This document shows positions 29,600 through 38,455 of a stretch of DNA of 64,000 nucleotides, in pieces. The notes below the pieces were generated by a model. It ran no database searches. It was not told the origin of the DNA and saw nothing but the letters and a program-made list of their open reading frames with translations. Source of the DNA: Lachnospiraceae bacterium (GTDB taxonomy: Bacteria > Bacillota > Clostridia > Lachnospirales > Lachnospiraceae); contig RYVZ01000004.1 of NCBI GenBank assembly GCA_003979345.1, forward strand, positions 1 to 64,000, read 5' to 3'. A program made the position numbers and the translations under genes. Positions within the stretch are counted from its first letter, which is position 1; each line of letters begins with the position of its first letter.

Positions 29600-30148
29600 A
29601 TGTCAGTGAAGAGGAAACGGCGGGAGAAAATGACAGGTACGTCGCATAAAAGCACGCAGGAAATCGCTTTTCTTGGTCTTTTCGTCTCGTTATCCATGAT
29701 CCTGTCCTATCTGGAAAGTCTGATACCGGTTTACCTTGGTGCTCCCGGTATCAAACCGGGACTGGCAAATCTGTTTGTTTTGCTATTGCTGATGAAAAAG
29801 CGGGTAAGAGAAGCGGTCATCGTGAATCTGCTGCGGATTATATTGAGCGGATTTTTGTTTGGAAATTTGTTTTCTATTGTTTACAGTATCGCTGGAGCGG
29901 CGCTCAGCATGACCGTTATGTACGGGATGATTTTCGGAGTGCGGTTACATCCGGTAATGGCAAGTGTTGCGGGCGGTATCGCGCACAATCTTGCACAGCT
30001 CGCAGTGGCGCTCCTGATTCTTGACACGAATGCCATGCTGTATTATCTTCCCGTGTTAGTGTTGGCAGGCGGGATCTCCGGCGTATTTAACGGCGTGCTT
30101 GCAGAATTTTTGAAACCGTATCTGCGCGGAGTGTGGGAGCATTCGTGA
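29600..30148 (+). CDS. Gx transporter family protein (heptaprenyl diphosphate synthase component I-like)
   Basis: 182 residues with about five hydrophobic spans and the family pattern IAFLGLFVSLSMILSYLES followed by PGIKPGLANL. It belongs to the Hpre_diP_synt_I/Gx group, which resembles S components of ECF-type transporters. The precise start is uncertain: ATG 29600 is only 3 bases from AGGAG, GTG 29606 is spaced better, and ATG 29630 is also possible. It is the usual neighbour of NusG-II proteins; the substrate is unknown. Confidence 0.8.
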   Translation: MSVKRKRREKMTGTSHKSTQEIAFLGLFVSLSMILSYLESLIPVYLGAPGIKPGLANLFVLLLLMKKRVREAVIVNLLRIILSGFLFGNLFSIVYSIAGAALSMTVMYGMIFGVRLHPVMASVAGGIAHNLAQLAVALLILDTNAMLYYLPVLVLAGGISGVFNGVLAEFLKPYLRGVWEHS

Positions 30149-30223
30149 ACATTGGTCAATGTGTTTTGTATGATGGTTATTAAGCGGCAGATATAAAGGA
30201 GAGAAAGTTTAGAGGGCGGGAAC

Positions 30224-30835
30224 ATGTATGCATATGTAAAGGGCAGGCTGACAGACGCGGACGGGGAGAATGTGATCGTTGAAGCCGGCGGGATCGGATA
30301 TAATATAAAGATGCCTGCAGAAGGCATATCGTGTCTTCCTCCTATCGGGAGTGAGGTAAAGCTCTATACGTATACGAGTGTGCGTGAAGATGCGATCTGG
30401 CTTTACGGTTTTCTTTATCGTGAAGAGCTTACGATGTTTAAGCTGCTCATTACAGTGAGCGGCATCGGGCCGAAGGGCGCGCAGGCAGTGCTGTCTGCGA
30501 TCTCAACGGATGATCTGCGCTATGCGATCTATACAGGGGATGTCAAAAAAATTGCTAAGGCACCGGGCATTGGTGCTAAAACGGCACAGCGGATCGTTCT
30601 GGACTTAAAAGATAAGATTTCGTTTGATGATGTGCTGGATGCGGAAAGTGCAAAACAGCCCCGGATTGGCGGCGAAGAATATGGAGAAAACCGGAAAGAA
30701 GCGATCGAGGCGCTTACAGCGCTTGGATATGCGCCGTCGGACGCGGCAAAAGTGATCAACGCGGTTCCCGATGCCGATCAGATGGATGTGGAACAGCTGT
30801 TAAAGGCAGCGTTAAAGCAGCTCGCATTTCTGTAG
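30224..30835 (+). CDS. ruvA: Holliday junction branch migration protein RuvA
   Basis: 203 residues. The N-terminal OB-fold begins MYAYVKGRLTD, the helix-hairpin-helix motifs follow (LLITVSGIGPKGAQAVLS and APGIGAKTAQRIVLDLKDK), and a C-terminal UBA-like domain (ALTALGYAPSDA) contacts RuvB. It binds four-way junctions and loads RuvB. The start follows a GAGGGCGGGAA purine stretch. It is 88 bases from ruvB. Confidence 0.96.
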   Translation: MYAYVKGRLTDADGENVIVEAGGIGYNIKMPAEGISCLPPIGSEVKLYTYTSVREDAIWLYGFLYREELTMFKLLITVSGIGPKGAQAVLSAISTDDLRYAIYTGDVKKIAKAPGIGAKTAQRIVLDLKDKISFDDVLDAESAKQPRIGGEEYGENRKEAIEALTALGYAPSDAAKVINAVPDADQMDVEQLLKAALKQLAFL

Positions 30836-30923
30836 AAAGTATTTTTAGGAAGTATTATTGCGGGAAATTACGGGAACAGTCTGTCGATTTGGCTAATGTT
30901 CCAAAAAGGAGAAGGAGCTTTGT

Positions 30924-31922
30924 ATGGCAAAGCGGGTCATTGAAACGGAGTTACAGGAAGAAGATAAAAAGTTGGAGGGGAGTCTCCGCCCGCAGACATT
31001 GGATGAGTATATCGGGCAGGAGAAAGCCAAGAATACGCTGCGCGTCTACATTGAGGCAGCAAAAGAACGTCATGACTCATTGGATCATGTGCTTTTTTAC
31101 GGCCCCCCGGGATTAGGAAAAACAACGCTCGCGGGCATCATAGCAAATGAAATGGGCGTCCACTTAAAGGTGACAAGCGGACCCGCGATCGAAAAGCCGG
31201 GCGAGATGGCGGCGATCTTAAACAATCTTCAAGAAGGAGACCTGCTTTTTATTGATGAAATACACCGCCTGAACCGTCAGGTAGAGGAAGTGCTCTATCC
31301 GGCCATGGAAGATTTTGCGATCGATATTATGATTGGAAAGGGAGCGACTGCGCGTTCGATCCGGCTGGAACTGCCAAAGTTTACGCTGGTAGGAGCTACG
31401 ACAAGGGCAGGACTTTTGACGGCTCCGCTGAGAGACCGGTTTGGCGTGATCCACCGGCTTGAGTTTTATTCGACGCAGGAACTGAAACTGATCATTCTGC
31501 ATTCGGCCAAGATCCTGCATGTTGAGATCGAAGATGAGGGTGCAATGGAGCTCGCGCGCAGAAGCCGTGGTACGCCGAGGCTTGCAAACCGTATCCTGAA
31601 AAGAGTCCGGGATTTTGCGCAGGTGCGCTATGACGGGATTATCACAAAGGAGGTTGCCGAGACCGCGCTCAATCTGCTTGAAGTGGATAAAATGGGACTT
31701 GATCATGTGGATCGAAATATCCTCCATACGATGATCGATAAATTTTCGGGAGGTCCGGTCGGGCTGGATACGCTTGCGGCGGCAATCGGCGAAGATGCTG
31801 GTACCATTGAGGACGTCTATGAACCTTATCTGATACAAAACGGCTTTATTAACCGGACGCCGCGCGGACGCGTGGTGACAGATTTTGCGTATCACCATTT
31901 GGGGCTTGAAAATCCTCTGTGA
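30924..31922 (+). CDS. ruvB: Holliday junction helicase motor RuvB
   Basis: 332-residue AAA+ ATPase that drives branch migration with RuvA. Visible motifs are [17 protein letters not shown], Walker [14 protein letters not shown], Walker [11 protein letters not shown], sensor [18 protein letters not shown], and the winged-helix end with PRGR. A double purine-rich ribosome site (AAGGAGAAGGAG) precedes the ATG. The last 17 bases of the gene contain the -35 of a promoter for zapA. Confidence 0.97.
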   Translation: MAKRVIETELQEEDKKLEGSLRPQTLDEYIGQEKAKNTLRVYIEAAKERHDSLDHVLFYGPPGLGKTTLAGIIANEMGVHLKVTSGPAIEKPGEMAAILNNLQEGDLLFIDEIHRLNRQVEEVLYPAMEDFAIDIMIGKGATARSIRLELPKFTLVGATTRAGLLTAPLRDRFGVIHRLEFYSTQELKLIILHSAKILHVEIEDEGAMELARRSRGTPRLANRILKRVRDFAQVRYDGIITKEVAETALNLLEVDKMGLDHVDRNILHTMIDKFSGGPVGLDTLAAAIGEDAGTIEDVYEPYLIQNGFINRTPRGRVVTDFAYHHLGLENPL

Positions 31923-31934
31923 GTTGTATATAAT
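31906..31934 (+). promoter_or_regulatory. Promoter of zapA overlapping the end of ruvB
   Basis: TTGAAA, a 17-base spacer and a perfect TATAAT; the -35 lies inside the ruvB 3' end. The leader would be about 105 nt. Confidence 0.7.
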
Positions 31935-32045
31935 AGATGTAGTATTCTATATGTGAACATGCGCAATATTTTGTATCACACAAGAGGGGTTCAAAAGGGG
32001 AACGAAAGAGATCGGGCAATCGGTGCCCGAGAAGGGTCCGGTACG

Positions 32046-32453
32046 ATGGCAAATAAAAACGATACGGAAGTTGTGATTGGCGGCAAACTGTATACGTTGA
32101 GCGGTTATGAGAGCGAAGAATATTTGCAGAAGATAGCCTCCTATATCAATAATAAGATTTCGGATTATGCAAAGATCGATGCTTTCAGAAGACAGCCGCT
32201 GGATACGCAGAATGTATTGTTGCACCTGAACATTGCGGATGACTATTTTAAGGCCAAAAAACAAATTTCTTTGATGGAAGAAGATTTGCAGGCAAAAGAG
32301 AAGGAACTCTATGACTTAAAACATGAGTTGATTGCTACGCAGATCAAACTTGATAATTCTGAGAAAAATCTAAAAGGCGTTCAAAGTGAACTACAGGAAA
32401 ATGCCAAGCAGATCGTCCGCTTGGAAACGGAGTTAAAGGATTCCAAAAAATAA
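32046..32453 (+). CDS. zapA: Cell division protein ZapA
   Basis: 135-residue FtsZ-ring stabiliser. The N-terminal ZapA domain (TEVVIGGKLYTLSGYESEEY, here cited to 20 residues) is followed by a long C-terminal coiled coil with heptads of Leu and charged residues (about 75-135), longer than in E. coli ZapA. The ATG at 32046 is chosen because GAAGGG lies 9 bases upstream; the frame is open further upstream across the leader but without a ribosome site. Confidence 0.9.
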   Translation: MANKNDTEVVIGGKLYTLSGYESEEYLQKIASYINNKISDYAKIDAFRRQPLDTQNVLLHLNIADDYFKAKKQISLMEEDLQAKEKELYDLKHELIATQIKLDNSEKNLKGVQSELQENAKQIVRLETELKDSKK

Positions 32454-32459
32454 AGGAGG

Positions 32460-32485
32460 GGGCTGTCATTGGACAGCCCTTTTTT
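32460..32485 (+). terminator. Intrinsic terminator after zapA
   Basis: GGGCTGTC and GACAGCCC form an 8-bp stem with a 4-nt loop, followed by six T. The next start codon lies only 6 bases past the T run. Confidence 0.9.
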
Positions 32486-32490
32486 GACTG

Positions 32491-34908
32491 ATGGCAGAAT
32501 GGACGGGAGCCGTACCGCCCACTGGGGCGGAAATACAGGCGCAGCAAAATTGTATAAAAGAGGGCAGGGAAAGAACTCACTGTCCTGAACTGCTTGCACC
32601 GGCAGGAAATTATGCATGTTTTTTGGCGGCGGTTAATGCCGGTGCGGATGCGGTCTATTTGGCAGGAAAACAGTATGGCGCACGTGCCGCGGCAGATAAT
32701 TTTGATGAGGATGAGCTGGTATCGGCAATCCGTTATGCGCATTTGTTTGAACGCAGGGTCTATCTGACAGTCAATACATTATTAAAAGATGATGAGCTTG
32801 AGGGACTTGCCGCGTACTTAGAGCCGTATGTAAAAGCCGGGCTTGACGCGGTCATTGTACAGGATTTGGGAGTTTTGTCCGTAATACGGAGAGAATTCCC
32901 CGGACTGGCGGTGCATTGCAGCACGCAGATGACGATCACGGATGAGTGGGGCGTCCGGCTGGCGAAAGAGCTCGGCGCAATGCGGGTGGTACCTGCGAGG
33001 GAAATGACCCTTACGGAGATACGGCGGATGAAGCAGATATGCCCCGATATGGAGATCGAATGCTTTATACACGGGGCGATGTGTTACTGCTATTCGGGAC
33101 AGTGTCTGATGAGCAGTCTGATCGGCGGCAGGAGCGGAAACAGGGGCGCATGTGCGCAGCCGTGCCGTCTGCCATATGATGTGGAATGGCAGGAGATGCC
33201 GGCAACGGAGCCGTTAAAACAGTCTGATATGACGGGGGCACGCTGCAGCAGCCATGCCGGAGAGCGGGGCATTTATCCATTGAGCTTAAAGGATCTGTGT
33301 ACGGTGCGCATGATACCGGAGCTGATCGGTGCGGGAATCGATTCATTTAAGATCGAAGGCCGCATGAAAAATCCGGAATATTGCGCAGGAGTGACAGCGG
33401 TATACCGCGCCGTGATAGACCGCTATTTTGCAGAAGGGGAAGCAGCGCAGGGCGTAACGGCGGAGGAATTAGAGCTTCTTAGCGGTTTATATATCCGAAG
33501 TGGTATCGGAGAGGGGTATTATCGCGGACAGACGGGAAGACAGATGCTGACACCGGACAAACCGGGGTATCGGGGCTGTGATGAGTCCGTACTGAATATG
33601 ATCCGTGAACGGTATCTGGAGCGAAAGCTTACGATTCCCGTAACAATGACACTCTCCCTAAAGGTCGGAGAACCTGCATGTCTTGTAGTCCGCCATTTCG
33701 AGGAAGAAGTGAGCTGTACCGGAGAGATCGTACAGGCAGCGGCAAAGAAACCATTGACTGCAGATGACTTGAAAAAACGGCTTGCAAAAACAGGAAATAC
33801 GCCGTTTTCAGCAGAGGACATCCGGATTTTAATGACGGAACCGGCTTTTTTGCCGGTCGGAGGGGTGAATGAGTTGCGCAGGAAAGCGCTATGCCTCATG
33901 GAAGAGGCGCTGCTTGTGCGTTATGAAAGGCAGAGGAGACAGATGCCGAAGCCGGTGTGCGGGTCGGAAGATGCAGATGACCGGGGCTGCTGCCATGGAA
34001 AAGAAACACCGGCAGGCAGGGCGGGACAGCACAGCGGGTATCTTGCTTTTACCGATCAGGCAGAACAGATTGCCGTCTGTGAAGCACATCCGCTTTTGCA
34101 GGGGATCTGTGCACCCGCTGAGGTGTATGAAGCTTATTGGAAAAAGCGGTATCAGGGCATGACCGAAACAGTCAGTGAAAATACATGGAACGGAAAGCGG
34201 CATTATCTCTGCCTGCCTCGCATCCTTCGCTATAAGGATACAGGCGTTTTGGAAGAAAAGATACAGACCCTTATCGCAAGCAAAGTTCCGATCGACGGGA
34301 TTTATGTGCACACGGCGGGAGAATATCGGTATGCGGTATCGCTTGCAGGATTATTTGGGAAAGAGCCGCAGGAGTTTTTATTTGGTTCTCCGTTTTTGTA
34401 CTGTATGAATGCGGAATCTGTAAAATTTTGGAAAAAAAGGATGTGCGGGATGTCTCTGCCTTACGAATTGTGTGAGCGGGAGATCCGTACCCTTTTGAAC
34501 CGGATTCGGGAGGATGGGATCGCCGGTTTGGAAATGCCTGTTTACGGGCATATTCCGATGATGGTCACGGCAAATTGTATTGTCGGATCATTTGACCGGA
34601 ACAAGTGTCCAAACGCTCAGAAGCAGATCTGGCTGAAGGACAGAACGGGAAAGAGGATGTATGTGAAGACCGAATGCGGTTATTGCCTGAATACGATTTA
34701 CAACAGTGTGCCGCTTTCCATGCATAAGCATATGCCAAAACTGCAAAAGCTATATGAGAATGGTCTGCTGTCTTCATTTTCATTATATTTTACAATGGAA
34801 AATGCAGAACAGACAAAGAAAGTGCTTGATCGTTATCTGTATCCGGATCAGGGGATATGGGCGCCCGGCTCCTACACAAACGGGCATTTTCAGAGAGGTG
34901 TCGTTTAA
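32491..34908 (+). CDS. Peptidase U32 family protein (RlhA/TrhP-like RNA hydroxylation enzyme)
   Basis: 805 residues. U32-family members are annotated as collagenases, but characterised ones (E. coli RlhA and TrhP) take part in hydroxylation of rRNA or tRNA cytidine/uridine. Visible are LLAPAGNYACFLAAVNAGADAVY-type N-terminal core (PELLAPAGN, NAGADAVYL), the U32 signature ECFIHGAMCYCYSGQC, CAQPCRLPY cysteines for a probable Fe-S cluster, a DUF3656-like middle region and a C-terminal Cys-containing segment. The domain order favours the RlhA-like group. No ribosome site is visible at this ATG, which follows a terminator directly, so the real start could lie about 30 codons later at a non-ATG codon. 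Confidence 0.82.
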   Translation: MAEWTGAVPPTGAEIQAQQNCIKEGRERTHCPELLAPAGNYACFLAAVNAGADAVYLAGKQYGARAAADNFDEDELVSAIRYAHLFERRVYLTVNTLLKDDELEGLAAYLEPYVKAGLDAVIVQDLGVLSVIRREFPGLAVHCSTQMTITDEWGVRLAKELGAMRVVPAREMTLTEIRRMKQICPDMEIECFIHGAMCYCYSGQCLMSSLIGGRSGNRGACAQPCRLPYDVEWQEMPATEPLKQSDMTGARCSSHAGERGIYPLSLKDLCTVRMIPELIGAGIDSFKIEGRMKNPEYCAGVTAVYRAVIDRYFAEGEAAQGVTAEELELLSGLYIRSGIGEGYYRGQTGRQMLTPDKPGYRGCDESVLNMIRERYLERKLTIPVTMTLSLKVGEPACLVVRHFEEEVSCTGEIVQAAAKKPLTADDLKKRLAKTGNTPFSAEDIRILMTEPAFLPVGGVNELRRKALCLMEEALLVRYERQRRQMPKPVCGSEDADDRGCCHGKETPAGRAGQHSGYLAFTDQAEQIAVCEAHPLLQGICAPAEVYEAYWKKRYQGMTETVSENTWNGKRHYLCLPRILRYKDTGVLEEKIQTLIASKVPIDGIYVHTAGEYRYAVSLAGLFGKEPQEFLFGSPFLYCMNAESVKFWKKRMCGMSLPYELCEREIRTLLNRIREDGIAGLEMPVYGHIPMMVTANCIVGSFDRNKCPNAQKQIWLKDRTGKRMYVKTECGYCLNTIYNSVPLSMHKHMPKLQKLYENGLLSSFSLYFTMENAEQTKKVLDRYLYPDQGIWAPGSYTNGHFQRGVV

Positions 34909-37904
34909 TGGTGAATCTCTATTATGATGCAGCAAGGTATATCATGGCGATCTTGTTTGCGCTCTACACGTTAGAGAGCCTTCTTTCGCTGTCACGCGAA
35001 AAGAAGAGCGGATATACGCGGCAGTATGTATACATTTTTCTCATCCATTTTGCAGGCTTTTTTGTTCTCTATCTGAAAAAAGAAGATTATTTTTTCCTGA
35101 TCTTCTTTGCAATTCAACAGGCAGTATTTTTGATGCTTAGAAATCTTTACAGAATCGCTTATCCTCAGTTTGACAGGGCGCTTCTCAATCATATGTTTAT
35201 GTTTTTATGCACCGGAATGATCATGATCACGCGGATTTCCGTTACGAAAGCCGTGCGGCAGTTTGCAATCATCATTGTTTCACTTGCCCTTGCGCTTTTA
35301 GTTCCGGTGCTGATCGGGAAGGTAAAGCTGCTAAAAAAGCTGACATGGGGATATGCGTTATGCGGGCTGGCTGCATTGGGTGTGGTCCTTTTGCTCGGAG
35401 CGGTAACAAACGGTTCGAAGATCTCGTTCTCACTGTTTGGTTTTACATTTCAGCCGTCGGAATTTGTGAAATTGTTGTTTCTCTTTTTTCTGGCGGGACT
35501 ATTATGCGACAGACCAAACTGGCAAAAGGTTTTGCTGTCAGCAGTCGTAAGTCTGCTCTATGTGATGATCCTGGCTGCCTCTACTGATCTGGGAAGTGCC
35601 GCCATCTTTTTTGTCATGTATGTATTTGTGCTGTATATTGCAACCGGAAAATTCCGCTACATCTTTTTATCGGCAGCGGCGGGGCTCGGCGGGTGTATGG
35701 CGGCATATAAACTGTTTTATCATATAAAAGTGCGTGTGGCGGTATGGCTTGATCCGTGGCGGGATGTGACAGGCAAGGGATACCAGCTTGCCCAGTCTCT
35801 TTTTGCGATCGGTACGGGCGGGTGGTTCGGATTCGGACTATGTCAGGGAAAGCCGGAAAGCATTCCTTATGTGGAAGCGGATTTCATATTTTCGGCAATA
35901 TCCGAAGAACTTGGCGTACTATACGGGATATGCCTGATTCTCTTGTGCCTGATATGCTTTCTTAATTTTGTACGGATCGCATATGGGATCAGTAATACAT
36001 TTTTGAAGCTTCTTTCTTATGGCGTGGGCATTACTTATATTTTTCAGGTCTTTCTTACGGTTGGTGGCGGGATCAAGCTGATACCATTGACTGGTGTGAC
36101 GCTTCCTCTTGTCAGCTACGGAGGAAGCTCCGTCATGGTGACGATTCTTATGTTTGCCGTTGTGCAAGGGGCTGCTGTCTGGAACGAAAGATGGGCGGAA
36201 GAAGCAGAAGTATCGAAAGAGGCAGAAGAACCGGAGATCCTGTGGGGCGAAACAGATGAAAATTCTGAAAAACCGACGGCAGAAGAAACGGCTGATATGC
36301 AGGATGAAAAAACGGCAGATACGGCGGACAAAGAACTGGCTGATACGGAAAGCAAAGAACCGGCTGACACGGAGAACAAAGTACTGACGATAACAGTGAC
36401 TGGGGAGACGGATGAAGCGCCGGACAGAGAGCGGGATGAACCGGATAAGGAGAACGCTGCAGCGCTTATAGAGGCAGTTTCCGTGAAGCGGCGCACCGTG
36501 TTCTTAACGGGAGTTTTTTGTGTGCTGTTTCTGGCGATGACGGTGCATATTCTGATTTTCATGACGATGCAGAGGGAAGAGGTCGTAAATCATCCGTTTA
36601 ATATCACAAGGCAACAGGCATTATCGGAGCTGAACGTCCGTGGAACGATCAAAACGGAGAATGGAGAGGTGCTTGCTTATACGAGACCGGAAGAGGACGG
36701 AACGGAAACGCGGCGTTATCCTTATGATGCCATATTTGCGCATGTTGTCGGCTATGCGGCAAACGGTGGAATGGGGATAGAAGCCGCCATGAGCTATCGG
36801 CTTGTCAGCACACATCAGTCGATCGGAGGGCAGATCACGAACGATCTCAACAATGAGAAAAACAGAGGAGATACCGTGATCACGACATTAGATGTCAGTC
36901 TGCAGGAACTGGCGTATCGGCTTTTGGGTGACCAGGACGGTGCAATCGTAGTGATGGAGCCTTCAACAGGAAAAATCCTGGCTATGGTATCAAAGCCTGA
37001 TTTTAATCCGAACGAGATCGAGGTGGTCTGGGATGATCTGATTGCGGAAGAGGAAAGCTCTGTGCTTGTAAACCGTGTCACACAGGGATTATATCCGCCC
37101 GGTTCTACGTTTAAGATTTTTACCGCATTGGAATATATGAGGGAGAATCCGGACGGAATGCAGGAATATTCGTATCGCTGCAGAGGGAATTACCAGACGC
37201 AGGATGGTCATACCATTCACTGTTACGGACATCATGCACACGGAACTCTTTCCTTTGAACAGTCGTTTGCACGTTCGTGTAATTCGTCATTTGCCAATAT
37301 TGGTATGACGCTTGACCGCGAGGCATTTGCCAGAACACTTGATGAACTATATTTTAATCGTGAGCTGCCAGGGGCGATGCGCACAAATATGAGCCGGATC
37401 CTGATCAACCCGGATACGGAAGATTATGGGATGCTGCAGACCGCGATCGGTCAGGGTGAGACATTGATCACGCCGATGCATCTGTGTATGGTGACATGTG
37501 CGGTCGCAAACGGCGGGGAACTGATGGCGCCCTATGTGGTATCCCGTATCGAGAACTGTGAGGGTGATATCGTGCGCAGTTATGAACCGCAAAGCTGTGG
37601 AAACATGATCAGCAGTGAAGAAGCAGATCAATTGGCAGAGCTGATGATGGCGGTATGTGAATATGGGACGGGCTATCGCCTTGAGAACGAAGCTTTTGTA
37701 GTGGCAGGAAAAACCGGGTCGGCAGAGTTTGATTCAGATTCTGACGGCACCCATGCATGGTTTACGGGATATGCGCCGGCCGACGATCCGCAGATTGCCG
37801 TGACCATTATTATTGAAAAAGCAGGTGCGGGCGGAGACTATGCGGTGCCCATTGCACAGATGCTGCTTCGTGAATATTTGAATCGTCAGGAGGATATACA
37901 ATGA
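34908..37904 (+). CDS. SEDS glycosyltransferase - class B penicillin-binding protein fusion
   Basis: 998 residues joining two usually separate cell-wall synthases. Residues 1-430 are a multi-span FtsW/RodA-type SEDS protein (STDLGSA near 223, ISEELGVLYG, LPLVSYGGSS near 400). Residues 430-525 are a Glu/Lys/Thr-rich cytoplasmic linker with imperfect repeats such as ADKELADTES. A new membrane span (about 530-550) leads to an external transpeptidase with STFK (about 732), SCN (790) and KTGS (935), all intact. So polymerase and cross-linking enzyme are covalently paired. The ATG overlaps the U32 stop by one base, behind AGAGGTG. The gene overlaps the Nudix gene by four bases. Confidence 0.93.
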   Translation: MVNLYYDAARYIMAILFALYTLESLLSLSREKKSGYTRQYVYIFLIHFAGFFVLYLKKEDYFFLIFFAIQQAVFLMLRNLYRIAYPQFDRALLNHMFMFLCTGMIMITRISVTKAVRQFAIIIVSLALALLVPVLIGKVKLLKKLTWGYALCGLAALGVVLLLGAVTNGSKISFSLFGFTFQPSEFVKLLFLFFLAGLLCDRPNWQKVLLSAVVSLLYVMILAASTDLGSAAIFFVMYVFVLYIATGKFRYIFLSAAAGLGGCMAAYKLFYHIKVRVAVWLDPWRDVTGKGYQLAQSLFAIGTGGWFGFGLCQGKPESIPYVEADFIFSAISEELGVLYGICLILLCLICFLNFVRIAYGISNTFLKLLSYGVGITYIFQVFLTVGGGIKLIPLTGVTLPLVSYGGSSVMVTILMFAVVQGAAVWNERWAEEAEVSKEAEEPEILWGETDENSEKPTAEETADMQDEKTADTADKELADTESKEPADTENKVLTITVTGETDEAPDRERDEPDKENAAALIEAVSVKRRTVFLTGVFCVLFLAMTVHILIFMTMQREEVVNHPFNITRQQALSELNVRGTIKTENGEVLAYTRPEEDGTETRRYPYDAIFAHVVGYAANGGMGIEAAMSYRLVSTHQSIGGQITNDLNNEKNRGDTVITTLDVSLQELAYRLLGDQDGAIVVMEPSTGKILAMVSKPDFNPNEIEVVWDDLIAEEESSVLVNRVTQGLYPPGSTFKIFTALEYMRENPDGMQEYSYRCRGNYQTQDGHTIHCYGHHAHGTLSFEQSFARSCNSSFANIGMTLDREAFARTLDELYFNRELPGAMRTNMSRILINPDTEDYGMLQTAIGQGETLITPMHLCMVTCAVANGGELMAPYVVSRIENCEGDIVRSYEPQSCGNMISSEEADQLAELMMAVCEYGTGYRLENEAFVVAGKTGSAEFDSDSDGTHAWFTGYAPADDPQIAVTIIIEKAGAGGDYAVPIAQMLLREYLNRQEDIQ

Positions 37905-38365
37905 TTGAAGCGACGAGCTGCGGCGGCGTAGTGATCTTTCGGGGTAAAATCCTGCTCCTTTATAAAAATTTTCGCAATAAGTATGAGGGCTGGGTATTGC
38001 CGAAGGGAACCGTGGAACAAGGAGAAGATCATATGGAGACGGCGCTGCGCGAAGTAATGGAAGAGTCAGGTGCCAAAACTTCTATCATGAAGTATATCGG
38101 ACCGAGTGAATATACGTTTACGGTACCGGAAGGCATTGTCTCTAAATGTGTACACTGGTACCTGATGATGGCGCAGAGTTATTACAGCAAGCCGCAGCGT
38201 GAAGAATATTTTGTGGATTCGGGGTTCTACAAATATCATGAGGCTTATCATCTGTTAAAGTTTACGAATGAAAAGCAGATTCTGGAAAAGGCATACGAGG
38301 AGTATCTGGAGATGAAAAAGGCAGGAAGCTGGCATTGTCCGGTAGTACAGACTCCTGAAAGATGA
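37901..38365 (+). CDS. Nudix hydrolase
   Basis: 154-residue pyrophosphohydrolase. The Nudix box lies at residues 36-58 with G36, the REVMEE core (50-55) and G57, all canonical. Substrate is not predictable; the fold starts like diadenosine polyphosphate/NTP hydrolases (GGVVIFRGKILLLYK). Its ATG overlaps the stop of the SEDS-PBP gene, so it is translated in the same operon. Confidence 0.9.
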   Translation: MIEATSCGGVVIFRGKILLLYKNFRNKYEGWVLPKGTVEQGEDHMETALREVMEESGAKTSIMKYIGPSEYTFTVPEGIVSKCVHWYLMMAQSYYSKPQREEYFVDSGFYKYHEAYHLLKFTNEKQILEKAYEEYLEMKKAGSWHCPVVQTPER

Positions 38366-38377
38366 TTAAAGCAATAA

Positions 38378-38430
38378 AAAAAGAATACGCTCATGAAAAC
38401 GGAACTGTTTATCGTGAGCGTATTCTTTTT
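38378..38430. terminator. Long bidirectional terminator between convergent genes
   Basis: A 19-bp stem (AAAAAGAATACGCTCATGA with TCGTGAGCGTATTCTTTTT, one G-U pair) and 15-nt loop, with A and T runs at the two ends. It ends 25 bases before the 3' end of the minus-strand HD-GYP gene. Confidence 0.92.
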
Positions 38431-38455
38431 GTCACTCTTGAAATCATGATAGTTT

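Noticed and set aside
31218..31898. Minus-strand open frame of about 226 codons within ruvB
   Set aside because: Shadow of ruvB with no ribosome site or domain.
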